Source: Caballeronia sp. SL2Y3 (GTDB taxonomy: Bacteria > Pseudomonadota > Gammaproteobacteria > Burkholderiales > Burkholderiaceae). From it: a DNA stretch of 64,000 nucleotides. This document shows positions 18,208 through 26,292 of the stretch, in pieces. Location: positions 558,001 to 622,000 of the forward strand of contig NZ_CP084261.1 in assembly GCF_022879575.1 (NCBI RefSeq), read 5' to 3'. A program made the position numbers and the translations under genes. Each line of letters starts with the position of its first letter. Position 1 is the first letter of the stretch. The notes beneath the pieces were generated by a model. It searched no databases and was not told the DNA's origin. It worked only from the letters and a program-made list of their open reading frames with translations.

Positions 18208-19257
18208 ATGACCACGCTTCGACAACCCCGCGTCGCGCTCGGCTGGCTGGTGTTCCTGCTGATCGCCGTGGCGGGCCTTTTCTACGTCAAATGGTTTCCG
18301 TACTACAACCGCGCGTTCGTCGCGGCAAGTCAGCATTCCATCGGCAAGTCGATTTTGATGGGCGCGTCCGCGAGCGCGCCGGAGCCGTCGTGGCAGGCGG
18401 CGCTCGATTACGCGATGGCCTACGGCAAGGCCATCTGGCAGGCGATGGTGCTTGGCCTGTTGCTGGGCTCGGCGGTGCAGGCGCTGATTCCGCCGCAATG
18501 GGTCGCGCGCGCGCTCGGCCAGCATAGCTTCGGCAGCGTGATCAACGGCGGACTCATGTCCTTGCCCGGCATGATGTGCACGTGCTGCGCGGCGCCGGTC
18601 GTCGCCGGCCTGCGTGCGCGTCAGGCGGCGCCGGGCGCGGCGATCGCGTTCTGGCTCGGCAACACGGTCCTGAATCCGGCCGCGCTCGTGTTCATGGGCT
18701 TCGTGCTCGGCTGGCAGTGGACCGGTTTGCGTCTCGTGCTCGGCGTGTTGATGGTGTTCGGTCTCGGCTACGCGGTGAACCGCATGGTGACGCCCGCGCA
18801 GGCGGCGGCATCGCGCGAGGCGCTCGCGAAGCTGATCGAAGAAGACGAGCCGGGCACTGCGTTCTCGCGCTGGATCAAGATTCTCGGGCGCATGACGCTG
18901 CGGCTCGTGCCCGAGTACATCGTGCTGGTGCTGCTGCTCGGCGCGGCGCGGGCGTGGCTCTTTCCGCATATCGGGCCGGATATCGGTAACGGCGCGCTGT
19001 GGATCGTCGCGTTCGCGGTGGCGGGCACGCTGTTCGTCATTCCGACGGCGGGCGAAGTGCCCATCATCCAGGCGATGCTGTCGCTCGGCATGGCGGCGGG
19101 TCCGGCGGGCGCACTGCTGTTGACGCTGCCGCCGGTGAGCGTGCCGTCGATGGCCATGCTCGCCCGCTCGTTTCCGCCGAAAGTGCTGGCGTTCGTGGCG
19201 GGGGCAGTGGTGGCGTTCGGGGTTGTCGCGGGCACGATTGCGGCGGCGTTTTTCTGA
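18208..19257 (+). CDS. Permease of the COG0701 (DUF318/ArsP-like) family
   Basis: This 349-aa integral membrane protein has about eight hydrophobic segments. The cysteine-rich signature [19 protein letters not shown] and a long helix with FWLGNTVLNPAALVFMG place it in the YraQ/ArsP permease group, some members of which export trivalent organoarsenicals or metals. The substrate is not evident. It follows mnmH by 29 bp and is probably co-transcribed, so a link with selenium chemistry can be proposed but not shown. A cytoplasmic loop (about residues 200-230) is charged. Confidence 0.8.
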   Translation: MTTLRQPRVALGWLVFLLIAVAGLFYVKWFPYYNRAFVAASQHSIGKSILMGASASAPEPSWQAALDYAMAYGKAIWQAMVLGLLLGSAVQALIPPQWVARALGQHSFGSVINGGLMSLPGMMCTCCAAPVVAGLRARQAAPGAAIAFWLGNTVLNPAALVFMGFVLGWQWTGLRLVLGVLMVFGLGYAVNRMVTPAQAAASREALAKLIEEDEPGTAFSRWIKILGRMTLRLVPEYIVLVLLLGAARAWLFPHIGPDIGNGALWIVAFAVAGTLFVIPTAGEVPIIQAMLSLGMAAGPAGALLLTLPPVSVPSMAMLARSFPPKVLAFVAGAVVAFGVVAGTIAAAFF

Positions 19258-19279
19258 CGTCCGCCGCAAGTAGCGCGGT

Positions 19280-19399
19280 TCAATGAATCGCCGTCCCGAG
19301 CCGAATCAACAGCTTGAACGGCAGCGCGAGCAGCATCGCGCCGCCGACGCCCGCCATCCACAGCGCGACGAACCAGAACAGCTTCGTCGCACGCGTCAT
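19280..19399 (-). CDS. DUF2474-type small subunit of the Cio oxidase
   Basis: This 39-aa peptide has a single membrane helix and a basic N-terminus (MTRATKLFWFVALWMAGVGG). It begins 20 bases behind cioB on the same strand. DUF2474 peptides, like CydX of cytochrome bd, are encoded directly after the second oxidase subunit and are thought to be accessory subunits. Position, length and the LFWFVALW pattern support this. No clear ribosome binding site is seen, so it may be translated by coupling with cioB. It converges on the permease gene. Confidence 0.75.
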   Translation of the reverse strand: MTRATKLFWFVALWMAGVGGAMLLALPFKLLIRLGTAIH

Positions 19400-19418
19400 T
19401 GCAGCCGCGCCGCCGCGC

Positions 19419-20420
19419 TCAGTGGTAGTGATGTTCGCCATGACGCACCTTTCCTCTGAATACCCAATAGCCCAGCGTCGTGTACGCGATGATGACCGGC
19501 AGAATCACCGCCGCGCCGACAATCGTGAATAGCTGGCTCGACCGCGGCGAGGCCGCATCCCAGATCGACACGCCCGGGAAAATATCGTGCGGCGAGATGC
19601 TCGCGACCAAGCCCGCGTAACCGAGCACCACGAACCCGAGCGCCACGGCAAACGGCCGCTTTTCGTGGCGCGATGCAATCGATCGACGCATTGCCCAGGC
19701 GCATGCCACGACCAACGCAGGCACCGGCAGCATCCGATAGAAAAGCGGCGAGTCGAACCAGCGCGACGCGATGCTCGCATCGAGCAACGGCGTCCATACG
19801 CTGACGACGGCAATCGTCGCGAGTTGCAGCAGCGTCAGCGGCCACACGACTCGGTACATGCGCCGCTGCAAGTCGCCCTCGGTTTTCGCGATCAGCCAGC
19901 ACGCGCCCAGCAGCGCATACGTGACGACGAGCGCGCCGCCCGTGAACATCGAAAACGGCGTGAACCAGCCGAACGCATCGCCGGCAAAGCGGCCGTCCGC
20001 GACCGGAATGCCGTCGAGGAACGCGCCCAGCGCCACGCCCTGAAAGAACGTCGCGCCCGCCGAACCGCCGATGAACGCCAGATCCCACATCGGCTTGGTG
20101 CGGGACGCCTTCGCGCGAATCTCGAACGACACGCCCCGGAAAATCAGGCACACGAGCATGAGCACGAGCGGCAGATAGAGCGCCGAGAGCACGGTGGAAT
20201 AGACCATCGGGAACGCGGCGAACAGGCCCGCGCCGCCAAGCACGAGCCACGTCTCATTGCCGTCCCAGACGGGCGCGACGGTGTTCATCATCACGTCGCG
20301 GTCGTGCTGGTCCGGGAAGAACGGAAAGAGAATGCCGATGCCGAGGTCGAAGCCGTCGAGCACCACGTACATCAGAAGACCGAGCGCGATGATCGCGGCC
20401 CAGGCGAGTGTGAGGTCCAT
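19419..20420 (-). CDS. cioB: Cyanide-insensitive / bd-type quinol oxidase subunit II
   Basis: This 333-aa membrane subunit is the CydB/CioB type. The N-terminus MDLTLAWAAIIALGLLMYVV continues DGFDLGIGILFPF, and PVWDGNETWLVLGGAGLFAAFP is the family signature. I used ATG 20420 rather than the ATG six bases upstream because the ribosome site GGAG then has proper spacing. It starts two bases after the cioA stop. The histidine-rich C-terminus (GEHHYH) is short. The complex reduces O2 to water with quinol in the inner membrane and typically works at low oxygen or with cyanide. Confidence 0.94.
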   Translation of the reverse strand: MDLTLAWAAIIALGLLMYVVLDGFDLGIGILFPFFPDQHDRDVMMNTVAPVWDGNETWLVLGGAGLFAAFPMVYSTVLSALYLPLVLMLVCLIFRGVSFEIRAKASRTKPMWDLAFIGGSAGATFFQGVALGAFLDGIPVADGRFAGDAFGWFTPFSMFTGGALVVTYALLGACWLIAKTEGDLQRRMYRVVWPLTLLQLATIAVVSVWTPLLDASIASRWFDSPLFYRMLPVPALVVACAWAMRRSIASRHEKRPFAVALGFVVLGYAGLVASISPHDIFPGVSIWDAASPRSSQLFTIVGAAVILPVIIAYTTLGYWVFRGKVRHGEHHYH

Positions 20421-20422
20421 AG

Positions 20423-21829
20423 TCATGCTCCTTCGATGGACTGATTGGGCAACGAAAGCGGGCGGCGCGCGGTTCCCGCTGACGAAGCCGGCGCGTGCGG
20501 CGTCTCGCCCGGCAGCGCGGGACCGTGGCGCAGCAGCTTCAACAGGTAGTAGATGCCCGTGCCGAAGACGATCGTGTAGACGACCACGAACGCGAGCAGC
20601 GACACGCCCACCTGCTGCGCGGTGACGGGCGAGACGGCATCGGCGGTGCGCATCACGCCATAGACCACCCACGGCTGACGGCCGGCTTCGGTCGTGACCC
20701 AGCCCGCGAGCAGCGTGATGAAGCCGGTCGGGCCCATAAAGAGCGCGAAGCGATGAAACCAGCGCGCGTCGAACAGCTTGCGCTTGCGATGCAGCAGCCA
20801 CCCGGCGACCGACATCACGATCATCAATACGCCGAGGCCCGCCATCACGCGAAAGCTCCAGAACACGATGGTCGAGTTGGGGCGCTCATCCTTCGGGAAC
20901 GACTTCAGGCCGCGAATTTCGCCGTTCCAGCTGTGCGTGAGGATCAGGCTGCCGAGATGCGGAATCTGGACCGCGTACTTGGTCGTTTCGGCCTGCATGT
21001 CCGGAATGCCGAACACGTTGAGCGCCGTGCCGCCTTTCTCGGTGTCCCAGATGCCTTCTATCGCCGCGATCTTCGCCGGCTGATATTCGCGCGTGTTGAG
21101 ACCGTGCGCGTCGCCGACGAGCGCCTGAATCGGCGTCAGCGCGAGCAGCAGCCACAGCGCCATCGAAAACGTCTTCTTGATCGCCGGATCGCGCCGGCCT
21201 TTCAGCAGATGCCATGCGCCCGTTGCCGCGACGACGAGCGCCGCCACGATGAACGCGGCAATCGCCATGTGCGCGAGCCGATACGGGAACGAAGGGTTGA
21301 AGATGATCGCGAACCAGTCGACCGGCACGACGTGATCGCCTTCGATGCGAAAGCCTTGCGGCGTCTGCATCCAGCTATTCGAAGCGAGAATCCAGAACGT
21401 GGAGATGAGCGTGCCGATGGCGACCATCAGCGTCGCGCCGAAGTGCGCCTTCGGGCCGACCTTGTTCCATCCGAACAGCATGATGCCGAGGAAGCCCGCT
21501 TCGAGGAAAAAGGCGGTCATCACTTCGTACGTCAGCAGCGGGCCGGTGACGGGACCGGCGAAGCTGGAGAAGCCGCCCCAGTTGGTGCCGAATTCGTACG
21601 CCATGACGACGCCCGACACCACGCCCATGCCGAATGCGACTGCGAAGACCTTCGACCAGAAAAGGCACAGTTCCTTGTAGACCGGTTTGCCGGTTTTGAG
21701 CCATGCGCCTTCGAGCACGGCGATAAAGCTCGCGAGCCCGATGGACAGCGCCGGAAAGATGATGTGAAACGATACGGTGAACGCGAACTGTATCCGCGCC
21801 AGATCGAGTGCTTCAGGAGTCGATTGCAT
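20423..21829 (-). CDS. cioA: Cyanide-insensitive / bd-type quinol oxidase subunit I
   Basis: This 468-aa heme-bearing subunit shows LARIQFAFTVSFHIIFPALS, with the heme-ligand histidine, EFGTNWGGFSSFAGPVTGP, and FPYRLAHMAIAAF with a second ligand histidine. The Q-loop region (GLNTREYQPAKIAAIEGIWD) is short, as in the Cio subgroup rather than E. coli CydA. The start ATG 21829 gives the usual MQSTPEALDLARIQF; a TTG at 21862 is less likely. The 405-bp divergent spacer upstream contains a perfect 14-bp palindrome that could bind a redox regulator. Confidence 0.94.
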   Translation of the reverse strand: MQSTPEALDLARIQFAFTVSFHIIFPALSIGLASFIAVLEGAWLKTGKPVYKELCLFWSKVFAVAFGMGVVSGVVMAYEFGTNWGGFSSFAGPVTGPLLTYEVMTAFFLEAGFLGIMLFGWNKVGPKAHFGATLMVAIGTLISTFWILASNSWMQTPQGFRIEGDHVVPVDWFAIIFNPSFPYRLAHMAIAAFIVAALVVAATGAWHLLKGRRDPAIKKTFSMALWLLLALTPIQALVGDAHGLNTREYQPAKIAAIEGIWDTEKGGTALNVFGIPDMQAETTKYAVQIPHLGSLILTHSWNGEIRGLKSFPKDERPNSTIVFWSFRVMAGLGVLMIVMSVAGWLLHRKRKLFDARWFHRFALFMGPTGFITLLAGWVTTEAGRQPWVVYGVMRTADAVSPVTAQQVGVSLLAFVVVYTIVFGTGIYYLLKLLRHGPALPGETPHAPASSAGTARRPLSLPNQSIEGA

Positions 21830-22054
21830 GATGACGTCTGCTACGTTGCGTGTCTTGGCCAAGCCGGCCAGGTTTTGATTTGCGTTGATAACGAGGCAGA
21901 GCGTAGCGCCGAATCGCGCGACGTGTTGCGCTGCGTCAGCGACACGTGCTTGCGCGCAAATGCCGCAGATTCGGCGCAGTGACGCGTCTATATGCTTGAT
22001 AAGGCGGGGTTTTCGAGACGGCGGGCGCTAGAGGCATGACCGACGCGAGCACGC

Positions 22055-22068
22055 ATTGTCGCGACAAT
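22055..22068. promoter_or_regulatory. 14-bp perfect palindrome in the cioA upstream spacer
   Basis: ATTGTCGCGACAAT is a perfect palindrome in the 405-bp gap between divergent cioA and the metallopeptidase gene (21830-22234). Its position suggests an operator for one or both genes; the binding protein is unknown. The rest of the gap shows no gene. Confidence 0.4.
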
Positions 22069-22234
22069 CGACCGCACTGCATCACGCGTTTTTAGCGACA
22101 TTGGGCAATGCGTTCGCGTCGAAATAAGCGGACGAACTTTGACGGACGCGCCGCGCAGAGGAGAGCGCCGGCGCGGGTACGATAATCGCTTTCATGAGCA
22201 GCGCGCGACGCGCCAACTAAACGGAGAAAGCAAC

Positions 22235-23107
22235 ATGCGCCTCGATGATGAAGCGGAAAGTCAGAACGTCGAAGACCGGCGCGGATCGGGAGGGTTCAGC
22301 ATTGGCGGCGGCTCGATCGGGATCGGGACGATCGTCATCGCGCTGGCGGCGTCGTACTTTTTCGGCATCAATCCGATGACGATCATCAACGGCGCGCAAG
22401 TCCTTCACGGCAATGCGCCGCAACGCCAGGCCGCGCCGAGCGACGCGGCGCCCGCCAATGATCCGGGGGCGGTCTTCGTGCGCCGCGTCCTCGGCAATAC
22501 GGAACGCACGTGGGAGCACATCTTCCGCACGCAGTTCAATCAGGACTATCCGGCGCCGAAGCTGGTGCTGTTCTCAGGCGGCACGCAGACGGCGTGCGGC
22601 ATGGGGCAGGCGGCGATGGGGCCGTTTTACTGCCCGGCCGACCGCAACGTCTACATCGATTTGTCGTTCTACCGCGAATTGCGCGACCGTTTCGGCGCGG
22701 GCGGCGACTTCGCTCAGGCTTATGTGATCGCGCACGAGGTGGGGCATCACGTGCAAAACGTCCTCGGCATCTCGGACAAGGTCGACCAGGCGCGTGCGCG
22801 GATGTCGCGCGAGCAGGCGAATGCGTTGTCAGTGCGCGTCGAGTTGCAGGCGGACTGCTTTGCAGGCGTGTGGGCGGCCGTGGCCCAGCGGGACAATGCG
22901 AAGCTCATCGAACCGGGCGACTTCGAGCAAGGCTTGAACGCGGCCGGCGCGATCGGGGATGATCGCTTGCAGCAGGAGACGCAAGGGCGCGTGGTGCCGG
23001 AAGCGTTCACGCACGGGACGAGCGCGCAGCGGCAGCGGTGGCTGCGGCGAGGGATGTCGACGGGGGATGTTAGGCAGTGCGATACGTTTTCGGCGCAGGG
23101 GTTGTAG
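22235..23107 (+). CDS. YpfJ/KPN_02809-family neutral zinc metallopeptidase
   Basis: This 290-aa protein has a short cytoplasmic N-terminus, one membrane helix (about residues 28-50) and an extracytoplasmic domain. The zinc site is VIAHEVGHHVQ (HExxH), with VELQADCFAGVWAAV providing the third ligand region. FYCPADRNVYIDLSFYREL is also family-typical. The ATG at 22235 has GGAG eight bases upstream. Physiological substrates are unknown; these proteins are thought to act in envelope protein quality control. Upstream in-frame sequence to 22139 has no similarity. Confidence 0.92.
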   Translation: MRLDDEAESQNVEDRRGSGGFSIGGGSIGIGTIVIALAASYFFGINPMTIINGAQVLHGNAPQRQAAPSDAAPANDPGAVFVRRVLGNTERTWEHIFRTQFNQDYPAPKLVLFSGGTQTACGMGQAAMGPFYCPADRNVYIDLSFYRELRDRFGAGGDFAQAYVIAHEVGHHVQNVLGISDKVDQARARMSREQANALSVRVELQADCFAGVWAAVAQRDNAKLIEPGDFEQGLNAAGAIGDDRLQQETQGRVVPEAFTHGTSAQRQRWLRRGMSTGDVRQCDTFSAQGL

Positions 23108-23131
23108 GGCGGACCGAGTTTATGCGCATAA

Positions 23132-23293
23132 CGTCGAGCGGGGAAGAGACCGCTCGACACATCCGCATTAGTGCGCCACGTCGGCGCGGCGCAATCCGGC
23201 GACGCGGGCATCGCGTACGGACTCGAATTCGAAGCGCTGGAACCGTCGCAGCGTATCGCGCTGAAGTCGTTGATGGCGGAGCACCACTGCTAG
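23132..23293 (+). pseudogene. Remnant resembling the C-terminus of a PilZ-domain protein
   Basis: A 53-codon open stretch, with a stop just before it and no ATG, ends with GIAYGLEFEALEPSQRIALK before the TAG at 23291. This resembles the final strand and helix of PilZ domains (GLEF..L...QR..L). A GTG at 23171 could start at most 40 residues, too few for a domain. I take it as a decayed gene end between the metallopeptidase and frnE-like genes. A very small real gene is not excluded. Confidence 0.35.
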
Positions 23294-23317
23294 CCGATCT
23301 GCAGCGAGCGTATCGGT

Positions 23318-23971
23318 TCAGCTGCCGGGAAAGCCGTCAGGAAACAGCCGCTCGATAGCCGCTTCGAAATGCTGGACTGGCGCGGCGCCGCGCAGAGCGA
23401 TGGGCGGCGGCGGCTCTTTCCCGGGTGCCGGCTCGCGCGACAGCACCGCGAAAGGAACACCGGTCACGCCGATCTTCTTAGCGAATTCTTCGTCTTCGAC
23501 GACGAGATCGGTGTACGTGCCTTCATCGAGCGCTTCTTCCAGCAGTTCCGGATCGACGCCACAGGTCGCGGCGATGTCCAGCAGCGCGTCGGTGTCGCCG
23601 ATATCGATTCCTTCCTCGAAGTACGCCTTGAAAATCGCGCGATGCACAACATCGTAGCGGCCGGACTCACGCGCGAAGAGCGCCGTCTCGAACGCCTTGC
23701 GGCTGCGCGGCGCGACGGGCGGCATGCGCATGAGCAGGGCGCGCTCGTCGGCGAGCGGGCGCACCGACTTCTCCCACGATTCCGCGATGTGTTCGCTATT
23801 CGGGTCGAGCAGCGGCGCGGGCTCCGGACGCAGCTCGAACGCGTGCCAGCGAATCTCGACCGCGTCCCCGTAGGCGTTGCGCAACTGGTCGAGCACCGGC
23901 GTTTCCAGATAACAGAACGGACAGACGAAGTCCGACCAGACGTCGATGAACAAAAGGGGCGTGGATGCCAT
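23318..23971 (-). CDS. DsbA-family oxidoreductase (FrnE-like)
   Basis: This 217-aa thioredoxin-fold protein of the FrnE/2-hydroxychromene isomerase branch has active-site CPFC at residues 17-20 (VWSDFVCPFCYLE). The cis-proline region GVTGVPFAVLS is near residue 165. No signal peptide is present, so it is probably cytoplasmic, as FrnE proteins are. The proline-rich loop PAPGKEPPPPIALRG and the C-terminal helix follow. Substrates are unknown; relatives help in oxidative stress. Confidence 0.9.
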   Translation of the reverse strand: MASTPLLFIDVWSDFVCPFCYLETPVLDQLRNAYGDAVEIRWHAFELRPEPAPLLDPNSEHIAESWEKSVRPLADERALLMRMPPVAPRSRKAFETALFARESGRYDVVHRAIFKAYFEEGIDIGDTDALLDIAATCGVDPELLEEALDEGTYTDLVVEDEEFAKKIGVTGVPFAVLSREPAPGKEPPPPIALRGAAPVQHFEAAIERLFPDGFPGS

Positions 23972-24062
23972 GAAAGCCTCGAAACGAATGAAGTGCGGCG
24001 GCGTCGCCAGCGAATCCGGTATGTTAGCGCGTGCCGCCGCGCGCCGCGAAAGCGCCCGTTCG

Positions 24063-25403
24063 TCAGAAGCCGCCGTCGATCTCGATCTTGCTGCCGTCGA
24101 AGAACCGCGACAGACGGAACGCGTGCGGATCGAGGAGCGGCGCGTCGTTCGCGACGATATCGGCCATCAACTTGCCCGCGCCCGGTCCGATGCCGAAGCC
24201 GTGCCCCGAGAACCCGGTGCCGATGAAAAGCCCGGGCACGCGCTCGACGCCCGAGATGACGGGCACCGCATCGGGCGTCACGTCGATATAGCCGGCCCAC
24301 GACTGCTCCACCGTCACATTCGCGAGCGAAGGGAAAATGGACCGAAACTCGACTAGCGCGGTTTCGTTGAAGGCTTCGACCGGCGCGGGGTCGAGCGTGC
24401 GCACGCGCTCGAAGACCGTCTCGCGGTCGAGCGGCCAGCGGCGCGGGCGGCGCAACTCCTCGAAAAAGCGCCCGTTGAAACCGAGCTTGATGGAACCGAG
24501 CTGGCTCTTGAGCGCGGGCAGGAACTTGCCGAAGAGACGAAAGCTGTCAGGCGTGATGTCGCTATAGCTGCGAAACGCGTTCGCAATCGAATAACCGCCG
24601 TCCAGCCGCTTGCGATAGCCGACCGACTGATTGCACGCGCTCACTTCCGGGCCGCCGCGCAGCGGCGCGGTGCGCACGACCGACGAGCGCACCATCAATT
24701 GCGGCACGTCGACGCCGAGATTGCCGGCGAAGAGCCGCGTCCACGCGCCGCCCGCGATCACCACGCTGTCGCAGCGAATCCGCCCGTGTTCCGTCACGAC
24801 GCCGCTCACCGCGCCGCCGCTGGTTTCCACGCCGCGCACGGCGCAGGGCATCGCGATCTTGACGCCGCGCTCGCGCAGCGCGGCGGCCATGGCGGGCACG
24901 GCGCGTTGCGGTTCGGCGCGGCCGTCGCTCGGCGTGTAGATGCCGCCTGCGAAGCGCCGCGCCGCGCCCGGCATGAGCGCGGCGGTTTCTTCGGGCGACA
25001 CGATGCGCGAATCGAGCGCGCCGCGTCCGACCTTCGCGACGGCGCGCGCGAGCCACGCTTCATGGTCGGCGAGGGCGTCGGCATCATCGGCGGCATACAA
25101 AATGCCGCATTCGCGATAGCCGCTGTCGATGCCCAGATCCGCGTCCATGCGACGCCACAGCTTCAGGCTTTCGAGGCTGAGTTCGAGCTCCCGCAAGTCG
25201 CGGTGCGTCGCGCGGCACCAGCCCCAGTTGCGGCTCGACTGCTCGCCCGCGACGTGGCCTTTCTCGCACACCGCGACCGAAAGCCCTTTCTCTGCGAGAA
25301 AGCGCGCGGTGCTGATGCCGATCACGCCGCCGCCCACGACGACCACATCGACGCGCTCGGGAATCGCAACATCTTCGGCAATGCGTTCGGTCGGCGGTCC
25401 CAT
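24063..25403 (-). CDS. FAD-dependent amino-acid-oxidase-like oxidoreductase (DAO family)
   Basis: This 446-aa flavoprotein has the N-terminal dinucleotide fold VDVVVVGGGVIGISTARFL and a second FAD contact, EKGHVAGEQSSRNWGWCR, near residue 50. The C-terminal block VPGLFIGTGFSGHGFGIGPG closes the DAO fold. SSRNWG resembles the attachment region of DadA- and sarcosine-oxidase-like enzymes. The substrate is probably an amine or amino acid but cannot be named. It is transcribed away from the osmC-like gene; the 298-bp divergent spacer contains a strong hairpin. Confidence 0.88.
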   Translation of the reverse strand: MGPPTERIAEDVAIPERVDVVVVGGGVIGISTARFLAEKGLSVAVCEKGHVAGEQSSRNWGWCRATHRDLRELELSLESLKLWRRMDADLGIDSGYRECGILYAADDADALADHEAWLARAVAKVGRGALDSRIVSPEETAALMPGAARRFAGGIYTPSDGRAEPQRAVPAMAAALRERGVKIAMPCAVRGVETSGGAVSGVVTEHGRIRCDSVVIAGGAWTRLFAGNLGVDVPQLMVRSSVVRTAPLRGGPEVSACNQSVGYRKRLDGGYSIANAFRSYSDITPDSFRLFGKFLPALKSQLGSIKLGFNGRFFEELRRPRRWPLDRETVFERVRTLDPAPVEAFNETALVEFRSIFPSLANVTVEQSWAGYIDVTPDAVPVISGVERVPGLFIGTGFSGHGFGIGPGAGKLMADIVANDAPLLDPHAFRLSRFFDGSKIEIDGGF

Positions 25404-25580
25404 GTTAGGCCGCTCCCCGGGTCGCGGCGCGTCGTGCGAGTGGAATCATGTATTAAGCATGCAGAGAGTTGAACGAGCCCACGCATCCTAAGTGAATCGG
25501 CGGTGCTTCGCCATCTGGACAAAAGTCGTGCGGCAGCGCGCTTCCTGCGCCGCGAGCACCGATCCGCTACGATGGACCCG

Positions 25581-25611
25581 ACGCTTCGCGCAGTGCTTCG
25601 GCGCGAAGCGT
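25581..25611. repeat. Perfect 11-bp inverted repeat upstream of the OsmC gene
   Basis: ACGCTTCGCGC (25581-25591) is perfectly complementary to GCGCGAAGCGT (25601-25611) around a nine-base loop. It lies about 90 bp before the OsmC start, in the divergent spacer (25404-25701). No T-run follows, so it is more likely a leader structure or operator than a terminator. Nothing else was recognised in this spacer. Confidence 0.45.
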
Positions 25612-25701
25612 TCATCGACAAGCGTCTCGATGACCGCGCGCCGCGTGCGCCCGGTCGAACCCATGGCAATGAATAGGCAACCATCTTCACGGAGAACTCT
25701 C

Positions 25702-26133
25702 GTGCAAAAGACTGCATCGGCTAAATGGAGCGGCGGCATCAAGGACGGCAAGGGTTTCATCTCGACGCAAACCGGCGTGCTCAACGAAGCGCCGTATGGA
25801 TTCAAGTCGCGCTTCGAGGAAGGTCCGGGCACGAACCCGGAAGAACTGATCGGCGCGGCGCACGCCGGCTGTTTCACGATGGCGCTTTCGCTGCAGCTCG
25901 AACAGGCGGGCATGAAGGCGGAAAGCCTCGAAACGAAGTCGACGGTCACGCTGGAAAAAGACGGCGAAGGCTTCACGATCACGTCCTGCCAGCTCGACTT
26001 GAAGGCGAAGATTCCCGGCGCGGACAAGGCCGCGTTCGACAAGGCCGCTCAGGCGGCGAAAGAAGGCTGCCCGGTGTCGAAACTCTTCGCCGGCAACGCG
26101 AAGATCACGCTGAACGCCGAACTCGAGTCGTAA
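25702..26133 (+). CDS. OsmC-family peroxiredoxin
   Basis: This 143-aa OsmC protein reduces organic hydroperoxides with a cysteine pair. The peroxidatic cysteine is in AAHAGCFTMALSLQLEQAG and the resolving one in KEGCPVSKLF. The start is GTG 25702 with GGAG eight bases upstream, giving VQKTASAKWSGGIKDGKG, which matches family N-termini; a long upstream extension in the same frame has no similarity. A clear terminator follows. It is probably cytoplasmic and stress-induced. Confidence 0.93.
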   Translation: MQKTASAKWSGGIKDGKGFISTQTGVLNEAPYGFKSRFEEGPGTNPEELIGAAHAGCFTMALSLQLEQAGMKAESLETKSTVTLEKDGEGFTITSCQLDLKAKIPGADKAAFDKAAQAAKEGCPVSKLFAGNAKITLNAELES

Positions 26134-26155
26134 TTCGCCATCGAACGGCATATCG

Positions 26156-26182
26156 CGGACGGCTCAGGCCGTCCGTTTTGTT
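26156..26182 (+). terminator. Intrinsic terminator after the OsmC gene
   Basis: CGGACGGC (26156-26163) pairs with GCCGTCCG (26168-26175) around TCAG, followed by TTTTGTT. It starts 22 bases after the stop codon. Confidence 0.9.
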
Positions 26183-26292
26183 GTGTGCGCGCTATTGCGC
26201 TTTGTCGTCGGCGCGCTGTGCGCCCGCTATCATGCCGATGGTTCGTCGCCGCAGGCCGACCATCCCATTCACCCGATCAGCCCGGAGCGCCG

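Noticed and set aside
20495-21982. 495-codon plus-strand open frame opposite cioA
   Set aside because: It is antisense to a certain gene and has an Arg/Asp/His-rich composition.
25492-25701. N-terminal extension of the OsmC protein
   Set aside because: The added 70 residues are basic and unlike the family, while GTG 25702 has a good ribosome site.
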